A stretch of DNA of 64,000 bases from Bacteroidota bacterium. GTDB taxonomy: Bacteria; Bacteroidota; Bacteroidia; Chitinophagales; Chitinophagaceae. Numbering within the stretch: position 1 is the stretch's first letter; each line of letters opens with the position of its first letter. The stretch covers positions 1 to 64,000 of the forward strand of contig JAFDXG010000007.1 in NCBI GenBank assembly GCA_018268105.1, read 5' to 3'. The notes below the pieces were generated by a model. The model was not told where the DNA came from. It did no database searches and was given only the letters and a program-made list of their open reading frames with translations. Below, in pieces: positions 36,401 through 44,479 of the stretch. Both the position numbers and the translations under genes were made by a program.

Positions 36401-38361
36401 ATAGCTTCCGTTTTACCATCTCCGAACGCCCACCACATACTGGTTGCTTTATTGCCAATACTGTCCTGACTGAAAATCACTTCTCCGCTGCTGCAGGTTT
36501 GTAGTGCAGATAGTATTGCAGGAAAGGGAGGCAGAACTTTGAGAAAACCTTTTTGAGTGACGGTATCCCTGCAGGTACCATTACCCGCAATTAACGTTAC
36601 ATCATACTCTCCTTCCTGATTATATTGATGTGTTGGTGATGTTGCTCCGCTTCCCGTGCTCCCGTCTCCAAAATCCCATTGCCAGTCTGTAACATTACCT
36701 GGGGTAAGATTGTTAAACGTTACCTTACTATTCCCGCAAATTTCAACAGAGTCTACCGAAAAATCTACAACTGGCTTTTTGTAAACTGTCACCGGGTTGT
36801 AGGTAGCCTGTCCTTTGCAATCAGACTGTGTGGTATAATGTAATATAACGGAATAAACTCCCTCCCCGGAAAAAGTATGTGTAGGATTTACTGCTGTGGA
36901 GGTATCACCATCACCAAATATCCATTGATAGCTTTTTACATCCCCGGGCTTATCAACAGCGAATTGCATACTAAATCCGGGACAGCCATTGTCGGGTCCG
37001 GTTTTTGTAATATTAATATCAGGACTTGTTATAGAAATGGGTATACTTACTTTGTTTACACAACCTTCTGCATCTGTTGCTGTAAGCAACACGTTAAAAA
37101 TGCCATTGGTAGTATAAGTATAAGATGGCGCTTTGCTATTGGATGTTTGACCATCTCCAAAATTCCAATCCCATTTTACAGAAGATGCTGAAGTGTCTTT
37201 AAAGTTGACTGTAACCGGCGCTCCGCAGGCAGGAATAATGTCTGTCATAAAACCATCTAATTTTGGTCCCGGCTTTACTGTGATTTCCTTATCAGCAGTA
37301 TCGTAACAGGCGCCATAATTATTTATCATCTTTACCGTATAAGTACCCGGAGAAGTGAAACCATAATTGAATGTTTGTCCAATATACCCTCCGGGTATTC
37401 CATCAATAGTCCAGGTTGTACTGGTAGCCTCTGGGGTACTTTTATTGGTGAAGCTGGTTAGAGCATTGGTGCATATAGTAGACGGGAGATCAAAGTTTGT
37501 TGAAAAATTTGCAACATTAATGTATCCGGGTTGAAACAGTGTATCACTGCAACCTTCAGAACTGTTTGCTATGAGGGAAACAGTATATGTTCCCTTCTTT
37601 GTATAGGCATGTATTGGTGATGTATCTGTTACGTTGTCGTCATCACCCAAATCCCAATAATATGATAGTGTTCCAGGTCCACTACTCCCGTTCGTGAACC
37701 TTACCTGATCACCGGGAGAACAAAGGGTAGTTTTGTCGGCACTGAATGCTGCAGTTATAGAAGGTAAAACAGTGATTCCGGTTTTATCAGCAATTGCATA
37801 ACAACCATAACTGTTAACCACGGTCAGGCTTACCGGGGGACTGGCTGCAGAAGTGAAAATGTGAGATACATTTGGCGTATTTGAACTGCTGTCAATATTG
37901 CCGTCGCCAAAATCCCAAATGTATTTAGACAGGCTTCCGTCTCCCGGGGTTGCAGAAGCTTTAAAACCAATACCAATCGGGGCACAACCTTTCGTTATGG
38001 TAAAAGAAAAATCAACTACAGGTTGTTTGTAAACCGAAAAGGATTTTTGAATGGTAGAGGTTTGGGCACCATCTTTTACGGTAAGGGTAACGGTATAGGA
38101 CTTTGCAGTTATATATACTGACCCTGCATCTTTATCATATCCTTTATTGCTGTTGTTGCCAAAATCCCACTCATAGGTAGCTGACGCAGAGGTGCCGGTA
38201 CTCGTATTAAAAAAATTTACACTCAAAGGGGCACAACCACCATTCGGCGGGTCCATAGTAAAGTCTGCCTTCAATTGGGCAAAACATTTAAGATACCCGC
38301 CGGTTATACTGAGGCATAGAAATAATTTAAGCCATACTCCCTGTGGTTTGCAACATTTCAC
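33406..38361 (-). CDS. Giant PKD-repeat surface protein with T9SS type B (CHU_C) tail
   Basis: A 1651-residue secreted protein. A signal peptide ends near CFAQ. It carries about 15 PKD-type modules of 80-100 residues, each marked by a variant of WDFGDG (for instance YIWDFGDGN, DWQWDFGDGS, YTWDFGDGN; some are degenerate such as WTIDGIPGG). Three further Ig-like modules follow (QYNWAPAHGLNP, NYEWINNIIGLN, QYNWIPADYLD). The last 95 residues (YIPNAFTPNGDRQNDIF...VFNRWGEVVFQ...GWDGMYKDR...GTITLIR) are the gliding-motility CHU_C domain used as a type B sorting signal. It is probably a cell-surface adhesin or filament. Confidence 0.92.
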   Translation of the reverse strand: MKCCKPQGVWLKLFLCLSITGGYLKCFAQLKADFTMDPPNGGCAPLSVNFFNTSTGTSASATYEWDFGNNSNKGYDKDAGSVYITAKSYTVTLTVKDGAQTSTIQKSFSVYKQPVVDFSFTITKGCAPIGIGFKASATPGDGSLSKYIWDFGDGNIDSSSNTPNVSHIFTSAASPPVSLTVVNSYGCYAIADKTGITVLPSITAAFSADKTTLCSPGDQVRFTNGSSGPGTLSYYWDLGDDDNVTDTSPIHAYTKKGTYTVSLIANSSEGCSDTLFQPGYINVANFSTNFDLPSTICTNALTSFTNKSTPEATSTTWTIDGIPGGYIGQTFNYGFTSPGTYTVKMINNYGACYDTADKEITVKPGPKLDGFMTDIIPACGAPVTVNFKDTSASSVKWDWNFGDGQTSNSKAPSYTYTTNGIFNVLLTATDAEGCVNKVSIPISITSPDINITKTGPDNGCPGFSMQFAVDKPGDVKSYQWIFGDGDTSTAVNPTHTFSGEGVYSVILHYTTQSDCKGQATYNPVTVYKKPVVDFSVDSVEICGNSKVTFNNLTPGNVTDWQWDFGDGSTGSGATSPTHQYNQEGEYDVTLIAGNGTCRDTVTQKGFLKVLPPFPAILSALQTCSSGEVIFSQDSIGNKATSMWWAFGDGKTEAIPPLQKSITHIYSTTGSYQAYLIAENGKCKIRDSVKVNLLMKQTPVLEATLTAICGSGDLKIKIAGLEKNPAFPDNNSNHYSISSWQYGDGTTFTPTYTAADNYFITEYNATITNLSNGQNNIRAIIIANSYPYCTDTTNYITLKIKGPKADFGYMQNGVCFKKPIIFKDQSVANDGIPVKKWEWNFMDGGTLYHSDEDYPVNGLIQHQYAEPGNYYPILKITDADGCVSVTPSYSSNYASVKGPKADFNYSPEKIFPNTTVYFYNTSNANNSNPQYNWTFGNGDKYNSYTPPLKTYTALGKDSITLIAKDINGCTDTAKKVLFIKDVAASFTHTEAYINNTTCPPVIVKFTNTSENAQKVFWNFGDGGTADNQNFPSHTYYKPGVYKIVLYGYGNSNYIDSAIEYITIKGPYAILKADTLSGCLNQNVTLSAAVKNASSYTWDFGDGNLKLTTDTFATHSYENAGIYAPALILKDGDGCSGTSELPDKIVIDSLAIHSIRKSPVHICDSAMVLFEPEVKSIAAEQLQKTLSYSWNFGTGRPDAVSQDNPASYFYNIPGIFNATVKIKSPYGCEKIASDSVTIIPTPKATINSLQAICEEDSVVFKGAADLQGDLQWRWDFKNGNHSNLQLPPAQWYEDAASEDIVLTADNAGCIDTTTKLLTVNPRPIVTLSPKQSVVCLGKSIELNAGGGKQYNWAPAHGLNPLNGATTIATPSDNITYYVTVKNEFNCIRVDSASVSVAKPFQIQIVPDTFVCIGNAVQLPVKGADNYEWINNIIGLNNTTSPNPMASPQINTTYTVVGNDQYHCFSDTKSVTVAVKPLPSVTAPNDMELLTGDVVTLPTTASKDVVQYNWIPADYLDCATCAAPVSTPRSNINYVVSVQTRFGCISADTVSIKLICAQGRVYIPNAFTPNGDRQNDIFYVKGKGIRSIKSMRVFNRWGEVVFQTFNCNIEDASKGWDGMYKDRMAEGATYVYYIEFICDTGEIFTRKGTITLIR

Positions 38362-38485
38362 GAATTTGGCATTTGGAGGTATAAAATAAGCCAGATATCT
38401 GATATTATACAGTAATATTTTACTTCTATTCCTGCATCTTCATCGAAATTTTTTATCTTGACCCTTCACCAGCTTATATAAGATT

Positions 38486-39031
38486 ATGGAACAAACAACT
38501 TTAGGCGTTGGTACCCGGTTACAACATACACATTTCGGGCCGGGAGTAATAATTGGAGTGAAATATGCCACATATATTATTTCTTTTATTAACCATGGAA
38601 TAAAAGAAATAGATAAAACAGATACCCTACTCGATGAGATTATACCCGAAAACCCTACGATAGAAGTAGAGACCGTTTCGGATACAGAAAAATCCCTGCT
38701 CAAAATTTTACGATTATGGGGTGGTATTACCGAAAATGTACCCCTTGGCGACCGCTGGGCGGGGGGCACACTTATACTGAAACCTGCAGATTCCACTTTA
38801 AAACCTAAAGAAATACCTATTGACGCTTTCTTTCACAAAATTGTGATGTTGCGCGACAGGCTAAGGGTATTGGAACAACAGATCAATGCACACAAAATAC
38901 TCACTGATGAAGAAAAGGTAAACATTCAGCAATATATTACCCGGATATACGGATCGCTTACCACATTCAATGTACTTTTCAAAAATAAGGAACAGTGGTT
39001 TGTGGGTGAAAAAGGAAGCAAAGAAGACTAA
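38486..39031 (+). CDS. Hypothetical protein with Tudor-like N-terminal domain
   Basis: A 181-residue soluble protein conserved-looking but unnamed. The start TRLQHTHFGPGVIIGVKYATYIISFINHGIKEI follows the G.xVxHxxFGxGxV...FxxxGxKxL pattern seen in small SH3/Tudor-like domains, such as the UvrD C-terminus. The middle has a tryptophan-rich RLWGGITENVPLGDRWAGGTLILKP block. The C-terminus is helical with a VMLRDRLRVLEQQINAH stretch. Nucleic-acid or protein binding is possible but not shown. The dipeptidase gene starts 19 bases after its stop codon on the same strand. Confidence 0.7.
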   Translation: MEQTTLGVGTRLQHTHFGPGVIIGVKYATYIISFINHGIKEIDKTDTLLDEIIPENPTIEVETVSDTEKSLLKILRLWGGITENVPLGDRWAGGTLILKPADSTLKPKEIPIDAFFHKIVMLRDRLRVLEQQINAHKILTDEEKVNIQQYITRIYGSLTTFNVLFKNKEQWFVGEKGSKED

Positions 39032-39050
39032 TATCCATAATATTTTTTTG

Positions 39051-40223
39051 ATGAGATCTATTTTTACAGCCCTGCTGGCTCTTACTTCAACACTCAGCTA
39101 TAGTCAGGTTTATAAAAAACTGCATAATGAAGCTATAGTCATAGATACACATAATGACGTACTCTCGTCTGCAACCATGAGGGGGCTTGATATCGGGAAC
39201 AACCTGAAAGGAAAAACCCATAGTGATATAGCAAGGTTTAAAAAAGGGGGTATTGATATCCAGGTGTTTTCAATCTTCTGTGATGAAAAATTTGGGAGAG
39301 ACACTGCTTTCAAATTTGCGAACATAGAAATAGATTCTTTATATGCCATTGTTAGCCGTCACTCTGACAAAATGATGATGGTTACCTCACCTGAGCAATT
39401 GCAGCAGGCTGTTAAAGAAAAAAAGCTAGGCTGTATGATTGGTGTAGAAGGGGGACACATGATAGAAGACAGGATGAATTATCTTGACAGCTTATTCCAA
39501 AGGGGTGCCCGTTATCTCACCCTTACCTGGAACAACTCTACTTCCTGGGCAAGTTCGGCTAAAGATGAAACTAATAAAGAGACGGGTGCAAACGGGCTCA
39601 ATGATTTTGGTAAATCTATAGTACACAGAATGAATGATCTGGGAATGATGGTAGACCTTTCCCATACCGGTGAAAAAACTTTTTGGGATGTTATTCAGTC
39701 TACCAAAAAGCCTGTACTTCTGTCGCATAGCAGTGTATACAGGCTTTGCCCTGTTTTTCGAAACCTTAAAGACGACCAGATAAAAGCTATAGCTAAAAAC
39801 GGTGGCGTGATACAGGTAAATTTTTATTCCGGCTTTATTGACAGTAATTACCAAAAGAATCGCAAAGCCATCTTTGATAAACATAGTATGGAGAAAGATT
39901 CCCTTAAAGAACTTGGGATACCCGACTTTGAAATATCAGAAACCCTGGCGAAAAAGTATAAAAAGGAAATGGATGCAATTCGTCCCCCGCTCTCACTGCT
40001 GATTGATCATATAGACTATATTGTAAAACTTGCAGGTATAGATTATGTGGGTTTAGGTGCCGATATGGATGGTATTGAATCTTTGCCTCAGGGTTTAAAT
40101 GGGGTGGAGGATTTTCCAAAAATTACTATGGCATTGCTGAAACGCGGTTACTCTGAAACCGACATCAGGAAAATTCTTGGAGGTAATTTTATTCGTGTAT
40201 TTGAAGCTAACAGCAAGCAATAG
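39051..40223 (+). CDS. Membrane-type dipeptidase (M19 family)
   Basis: A 390-residue exported zinc dipeptidase. The ATG at 39051 opens a signal peptide (MRSIFTALLALTSTLSYSQ). Metal ligands are visible in VIDTHNDVL (HxD), GVEGGHMIED (bridging Glu), LVDLSHTG and LLSHSSVY (His residues), and GLGADMDGIE (Asp). Family members hydrolyse dipeptides, including those with D-residues. An upstream in-frame ATG inside the preceding gene is rejected because it adds a lysine-rich non-homologous head. Confidence 0.93.
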   Translation: MRSIFTALLALTSTLSYSQVYKKLHNEAIVIDTHNDVLSSATMRGLDIGNNLKGKTHSDIARFKKGGIDIQVFSIFCDEKFGRDTAFKFANIEIDSLYAIVSRHSDKMMMVTSPEQLQQAVKEKKLGCMIGVEGGHMIEDRMNYLDSLFQRGARYLTLTWNNSTSWASSAKDETNKETGANGLNDFGKSIVHRMNDLGMMVDLSHTGEKTFWDVIQSTKKPVLLSHSSVYRLCPVFRNLKDDQIKAIAKNGGVIQVNFYSGFIDSNYQKNRKAIFDKHSMEKDSLKELGIPDFEISETLAKKYKKEMDAIRPPLSLLIDHIDYIVKLAGIDYVGLGADMDGIESLPQGLNGVEDFPKITMALLKRGYSETDIRKILGGNFIRVFEANSKQ

Positions 40224-40254
40224 CCGAAGATTGTTTTTCGAAAAAGCTTTAAGA

Positions 40255-40869
40255 TTATTCTTCTTCCGGCCATTTACCTAATCCCCTTCTTATTAATTCA
40301 GGGACATCGCCGGTACAGTCAATCACCGTAGACGGAGACATTCCTCCTATACCGCCATCAACTACTATATCAACCAATTTATTAAAGTTCTCTTCCATCA
40401 GGTCAGGATCGGTATATTCTTCTACCATTTCGCCGGGTAAAGTAGTACTCAATATCGGGTGACCTAATTCTTTTACAATTGTTCTGGCTATATTATTATC
40501 CGGCACCCTTATACCTACTGTGTTCTTTTTGCTTTTAAGCAGCTTAGGTACTTCTTTGCTGGATGGCAGAATAAAAGTATATGGCCCGGGAAGATAGGTT
40601 TTTAATATTCTGTACAAAGAAGTAGAAATACTTTTGGTATAGTGGCTGAGGTGGCTCAGGTCATAACATATAAATGAGAAATTGGCTTTCTGTACGTTAA
40701 TATTTTTTATCCTGGCAATTCTTTCTATGGCCTTGTGCTGCGAAATGTCGCAACCCAACCCATAAATAGTATCTGTAGGATAAATGATAATACCGCCATC
40801 CTGAAGGCATTCAACAATCGTTTTGATCTGCCTGGGTTGCGGATCATCAGGATGAACATGTAACAGCAT
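40255..40869 (-). CDS. Sua5/YciO/YrdC family, threonylcarbamoyl-AMP synthase-like
   Basis: A 204-residue protein with the complete YrdC fold: GGIIIYPTDTIYGLGCDI (ATP/threonine pocket), KAIERIARIKN, LPGPYTFILPSSKEVPK, VGIRVPDN and a closing STVIDCTGDVPELIRRGLG. It lacks the C-terminal Sua5 extension, so it is YciO/TsaC-length. It probably helps form the t6A modification of tRNA, though YciO-type members may have another role. It stands alone in a convergent position to the dipeptidase gene. Confidence 0.9.
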   Translation of the reverse strand: MLLHVHPDDPQPRQIKTIVECLQDGGIIIYPTDTIYGLGCDISQHKAIERIARIKNINVQKANFSFICYDLSHLSHYTKSISTSLYRILKTYLPGPYTFILPSSKEVPKLLKSKKNTVGIRVPDNNIARTIVKELGHPILSTTLPGEMVEEYTDPDLMEENFNKLVDIVVDGGIGGMSPSTVIDCTGDVPELIRRGLGKWPEEE

Positions 40870-40924
40870 AAGCTAGGTTTAGGTAAAGGGAAATTTTTAT
40901 AAAATAATTCTTGTTCCTTTTTTG

Positions 40925-41956
40925 TTAATCACTCCACACCTTAGTGCCTTCACTGCAATTGGCACAGATATCAATATTCTTTCTCCCATTCATCAATTCC
41001 CTTCTGAATTGTTTGTAATTATCGTTATGCCAAATTTCCCTGAACGATTGAGTTTGCAAATTTCCAAGCCGGTGTATTGCATCTTTATCAAAACAACAGG
41101 GTACTACCATACCATCCCAGGTGATCACATTGGCATGCCAGAGTTTCCAGCAATGGTTATCCAGTTTGTTTTTTAGATTATAATTTCCGTGAACATCTTT
41201 ACGATAACGGCTAAATCTGTCAATAGTAGGAATTAAATGATTGGGATCATTCCTGTAATCATATACCTGAGCCGTTTTAAACCATACATCATCCACACCG
41301 GTTTGTTTTGCGAGCGCTTTCACATCTTCTAACTGGTGCTCATTATGTTTTACCACAAGAAACTGAAATATCACAAATGGCTTTTTGCTCTTTAACGCCT
41401 TTTTCCATTTTACAATATTGGCAGCGCCCTGCAATACTTTGTCGAGCCTGCCGCCTTTTCGATATTGCTGATAGGTTTCCTGTGTAGTACCATCTATGGA
41501 AATGATCAACCGGTCCAATCCGCTTTCTACCGTTCTTTTTGCATTGTTGTCATTAAGATAGTGTGCATTGGTTGAGGTAGCCGTATAAATTTTTTTCTCG
41601 GTAGCATATTTTACCATTTCAAGAAAATCAGGATTAAGATAAGGTTCCCCCTGGAAATAAAAGATCAGGTATAAAAGTTCTTTATGAATTTCATCAATTG
41701 TTTGTTTAAAAAAATCTTGTTTCAGCATTCCTGTTGGTCGTGAAAATTGCCTTAAGCCACTTGGACATTCAGGACATCGAAGATTGCAGGATGTAGTAGG
41801 TTCAAATGAAATAGATATCGGATAACCCCATTGCACCGGCTTGTTTAGCCAGCGGCTGATATAGTAACTGCTCAACACCTTGCCCGCATTCCATGCTCTT
41901 CGCAGCGTAAACCGGGAAAGGAGGTTGAAGCTATCATAAAAATTAAAACGGGGCAT
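40925..41956 (-). CDS. Radical SAM/SPASM domain protein
   Basis: A 343-residue radical SAM enzyme. The SAM cluster is C57, C61, C64 in TTSCNLRCPEC. The barrel continues with FQGEPYLNPDFL and LIISIDGTTQETYQQYRKGG. The C-terminal SPASM-type region has NHCWKLW, PCCFDKDAIHRLGNL and ICANCSEG, able to hold an extra Fe-S cluster. The ATG at 41956 is chosen; a TTG six codons upstream is not convincing. No precursor peptide gene or partner oxidoreductase is evident next to it, so the substrate is unknown. Confidence 0.85.
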   Translation of the reverse strand: MPRFNFYDSFNLLSRFTLRRAWNAGKVLSSYYISRWLNKPVQWGYPISISFEPTTSCNLRCPECPSGLRQFSRPTGMLKQDFFKQTIDEIHKELLYLIFYFQGEPYLNPDFLEMVKYATEKKIYTATSTNAHYLNDNNAKRTVESGLDRLIISIDGTTQETYQQYRKGGRLDKVLQGAANIVKWKKALKSKKPFVIFQFLVVKHNEHQLEDVKALAKQTGVDDVWFKTAQVYDYRNDPNHLIPTIDRFSRYRKDVHGNYNLKNKLDNHCWKLWHANVITWDGMVVPCCFDKDAIHRLGNLQTQSFREIWHNDNYKQFRRELMNGRKNIDICANCSEGTKVWSD

Positions 41957-42092
41957 AGCTGTAAAGGTAGTCAATATGCCAATATGGATTTATCATTGAG
42001 TGATTAAGGCAACTCGCTAACAAAGAAGCAATATATCTTTATATTACCAGATGATACCAGGTCATTTACAACAATCAAATATTAACCCAAAG

Positions 42093-42440
42093 ATGCTTAC
42101 AGTCGTCATTCCCAAATTACCTATGCGTAATACATTCGCAACAAAAGAATTCTATTTGAATAAACCTGGCTTTACAAAATTGGGCGATTGTGGTGATTAT
42201 ATTATAATGAAGAAGGACAATTTCGAAATTCATTTTTTTGAGTTCAAGGACCTTGATCCCAAAAAAAACTACGGACAGGTGTATATCCGGACAAATAATA
42301 TTGAAAATGCTTACAGGGAATTTCTGAACAATAATGTAAGCATACATCCTAACGGTGCACTGGAAACAAAATTCTGGGGACAAAAAGAATTTTCATTACT
42401 TGACTCCGACCATAATCTACTTACATTCGGTCAAGTGTAG
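42093..42440 (+). CDS. VOC superfamily (bleomycin-resistance-like) protein
   Basis: About 115 residues with one VOC domain: IPKLPMRNTFATKEFYLNKPGF, then YIIMKKDNFEIHFFEFKD, and a second half with QVYIRTNNIENAYREF and KEFSLLDSDHNLLTFGQ. The pattern is that of bleomycin-binding-like proteins. The start is uncertain: ATG 42051, 42093 or 42123 are in frame; 42093 gives the usual N-terminus. It is convergent with the LLM oxidoreductase gene. Confidence 0.8.
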   Translation: MLTVVIPKLPMRNTFATKEFYLNKPGFTKLGDCGDYIIMKKDNFEIHFFEFKDLDPKKNYGQVYIRTNNIENAYREFLNNNVSIHPNGALETKFWGQKEFSLLDSDHNLLTFGQV

Positions 42441-42499
42441 ATAAATCTACACAGAAATTTTGCTATTATATAATTTGGGTTTAAAATTCTGAAGAGAAA

Positions 42500-43534
42500 T
42501 TATTTTTCGAAATGCTTTTTTACTATCGGGATTACCTTGCTGCCCAATAGTTCAATAGTCTTCATCAATTCTTTATGCGATGGTCCGCCAACGTCTATAT
42601 GCGCAATAAACCTTGTCAACCCAAACATCTTGATGGTATGAATTATTTTTTCTGCGACTTCTTCTGCGTTCCCCATATATAATGCACCCTGCATACTCAT
42701 CCCGGCTTCAAACTGGCTTTGAGTGTAATTACTTCTCCAACCCCTCTCTTTGCCTATCTTATCCATTTGAAAAGCATAAACGGTATAGTAATCCTTTAAT
42801 ACGGTTTGTTTTGAATCCGTTATATAGGTATGGGAATGAATCCCCACTTCTATTTTTGTACTATCATGACCAGCAAGAGTATATTGCTCTTTATAATATT
42901 CAACCAGTGGCTTAAACTGACTGGGACTGCCACCTATAATGGCGAACATAATTGGCAATCCTAACTGTGCTGCACGGAACACGGATGCCGGAGTGCCACC
43001 AACGGCAATCCAAACCGGTATTTCTCTTTTCGGACGGGGATAAACTGTTTGGTCTTTAATCGTTGGACGGAATTTACCCGTCCAGTTAATCTTTTCTTCT
43101 TTATTTAATTGCAAAAGGAGTTCAAGTTTTTCAGAAAACAATTCATCGTAGTCGTGTAAATCCTGTCCAAATAATGGAAAAGATTCAATAAAACTTCCCC
43201 TCCCTGCCATGATCTCAGCTCTCCCCCCCGAAAGTAAATCAATCATAGCATAGTCCTGGTATAGTTTTACCGGATCCGCTGAACTGATAACATTGACACC
43301 ACTTGAAACTATGATGTTTTTCGTGACAGTTGATAAAGCAGCCAGCATGATTTCAGGCGCGGATACCGCATAGTCTTCACGATGGTGTTCCCCCATCGCA
43401 AAAATATCAATGCCCGCATCATCGGCTAATTTTACTTCATCAACAATTTCCTTTAATCTTTGTTCAGGATCCCTGAACCTGTTAGTTAGGCGGTCATAAC
43501 CTGTATCACCAAACATTCCGATACCAAATTTCAT
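42500..43534 (-). CDS. LLM class flavin-dependent oxidoreductase
   Basis: A 344-residue luciferase-like monooxygenase fold (F420/FMN type). The N-terminus KFGIGMFGD, the AMGEHHREDYAVSAPEIMLAAL segment, the DPVKLYQDYAMIDLLSGGRAEIMAGRGS loop and IPVWIAVGGTPASVFRAA are typical. A VAEKIIHTIKMFGLTRFIAHID segment and a charged tail follow. The ATG at 43534 fits family length. The substrate is unknown. It lies 30 bases past the tRNA-Arg terminator. Confidence 0.9.
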   Translation of the reverse strand: MKFGIGMFGDTGYDRLTNRFRDPEQRLKEIVDEVKLADDAGIDIFAMGEHHREDYAVSAPEIMLAALSTVTKNIIVSSGVNVISSADPVKLYQDYAMIDLLSGGRAEIMAGRGSFIESFPLFGQDLHDYDELFSEKLELLLQLNKEEKINWTGKFRPTIKDQTVYPRPKREIPVWIAVGGTPASVFRAAQLGLPIMFAIIGGSPSQFKPLVEYYKEQYTLAGHDSTKIEVGIHSHTYITDSKQTVLKDYYTVYAFQMDKIGKERGWRSNYTQSQFEAGMSMQGALYMGNAEEVAEKIIHTIKMFGLTRFIAHIDVGGPSHKELMKTIELLGSKVIPIVKKHFEK

Positions 43535-43564
43535 TTGAATATATTTCAGCAAATTATCAATAAA

Positions 43565-43601
43565 TAAAAAAGGAGATTCTCAATATTATTTGAAAATCTC
43601 C
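43565..43601 (-). terminator. Rho-independent terminator downstream of tRNA-Arg
   Basis: On the minus strand GGAGATTTTC (from 43601) pairs with GAGAATCTCC (ending 43572), with one mismatch in the stem and a 10-base loop, followed by TTTTTT (43571-43566). It begins 8 bases after the tRNA 3' end. Confidence 0.88.
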
Positions 43602-43608
43602 GGGGGGG

Positions 43609-43680
43609 TAGCCTCGACAGGAATCGAACCTGTATCTGGAGCTTCGGAAACTCTTATACTATCCATTGTACTACGAGGCC
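43609..43680 (-). tRNA. tRNA-Arg (anticodon CCG)
   Basis: A 72-base cloverleaf read on the minus strand. The acceptor arms are GGCCTCG and CGAGGCT with one G-U pair, the D arm contains TAGTACAATGGATAGTA, the anticodon loop is TTCCGAA (anticodon CCG), and the T arm is ACAGG TTCGATT CCTGT. The anticodon stem has an A-C mismatch at 27-43. The discriminator base is A and CCA is not encoded. A terminator follows directly. Confidence 0.93.
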
Positions 43681-43707
43681 GGCTTAATTTGAAAATGAAT
43701 TTTCAAA

Positions 43708-44286
43708 TTACTTAATCAATCCATGCGCATTTTCAGCAAAAATTTTTACTGCAATGGCGAGCAAAATTACACCAAAAAACTTTCGCACCGCAATTAATCC
43801 TGCATTTCCCAGCAACCGGGCAATTACATCCAGCAGGCGAAGTACAATATATATAATAACCAGGTTGATAATAATACCCAACAAGATTGTGCCCCCTGAA
43901 AAATTTGCCTTCAGCGACATTATAGTGGTTAAAGTTCCAGACCCCGCTATCAGCGGGAAGGCTATAGGTACAAGAGTGGCAGATTTTATATCTTTTTCGC
44001 TTTTGAAAAATTCAAGTCCCAGTACCATCTCCAGCCCCAGAATAAAGATCACAATGGAGCCGCCTACTGCAAACGACTTAACATCAAGCCCCAAAACTTT
44101 CAAAAAATTTTCGCCAACATATAAAAAGGCAACCATTAAAATACCGGAAATTAAGGTCGCTCGAAAAGCATTGATGCCGCCCATCTTTTGCTTTAGTGAA
44201 ATAAGAATCGGGACCGAGCCAACGATATCTATCACTGCAAAAAGGGTAAATACTACAGTGAGCAATGCATTGAAATGAATATCCAT
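43708..44286 (-). CDS. MarC family integral membrane protein
   Basis: A 192-residue membrane protein with six predicted spans. The N-terminal FTLFAVIDIVGSVPILISL, FLYVGENFLKVLGL, and LVPIAFPLIAGSGTLTTIMSL are the MarC/UPF0056 signatures; the DIVGSVPI and PLIAGSGT repeats reflect the family's internal duplication. Function in this family is not settled. It is upstream of tRNA-Arg on the same strand. Confidence 0.92.
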   Translation of the reverse strand: MDIHFNALLTVVFTLFAVIDIVGSVPILISLKQKMGGINAFRATLISGILMVAFLYVGENFLKVLGLDVKSFAVGGSIVIFILGLEMVLGLEFFKSEKDIKSATLVPIAFPLIAGSGTLTTIMSLKANFSGGTILLGIIINLVIIYIVLRLLDVIARLLGNAGLIAVRKFFGVILLAIAVKIFAENAHGLIK

Positions 44287-44479
44287 ACCCGGAAGAATTT
44301 ATGTAAAGATATTATTCCTGAGGTAAGGTTTAATGATTAAGGGTGCAATTCATTATTCGTAACACTATTTAATTTTAGATTGTGCAAAGGAAAAGATTAA
44401 AGGGGTGTTGCAGGCGGACACCACCTCCCTCCTGCAAAGAAACAATGACCACCCGCTGTTATATTGATATTCAGATATT

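Noticed and set aside
33406..38361. Possible CRISPR or DNA tandem repeats in the PKD gene
   Set aside because: Repetition is at protein level only; the modules are diverged at DNA level and not evenly spaced short repeats.
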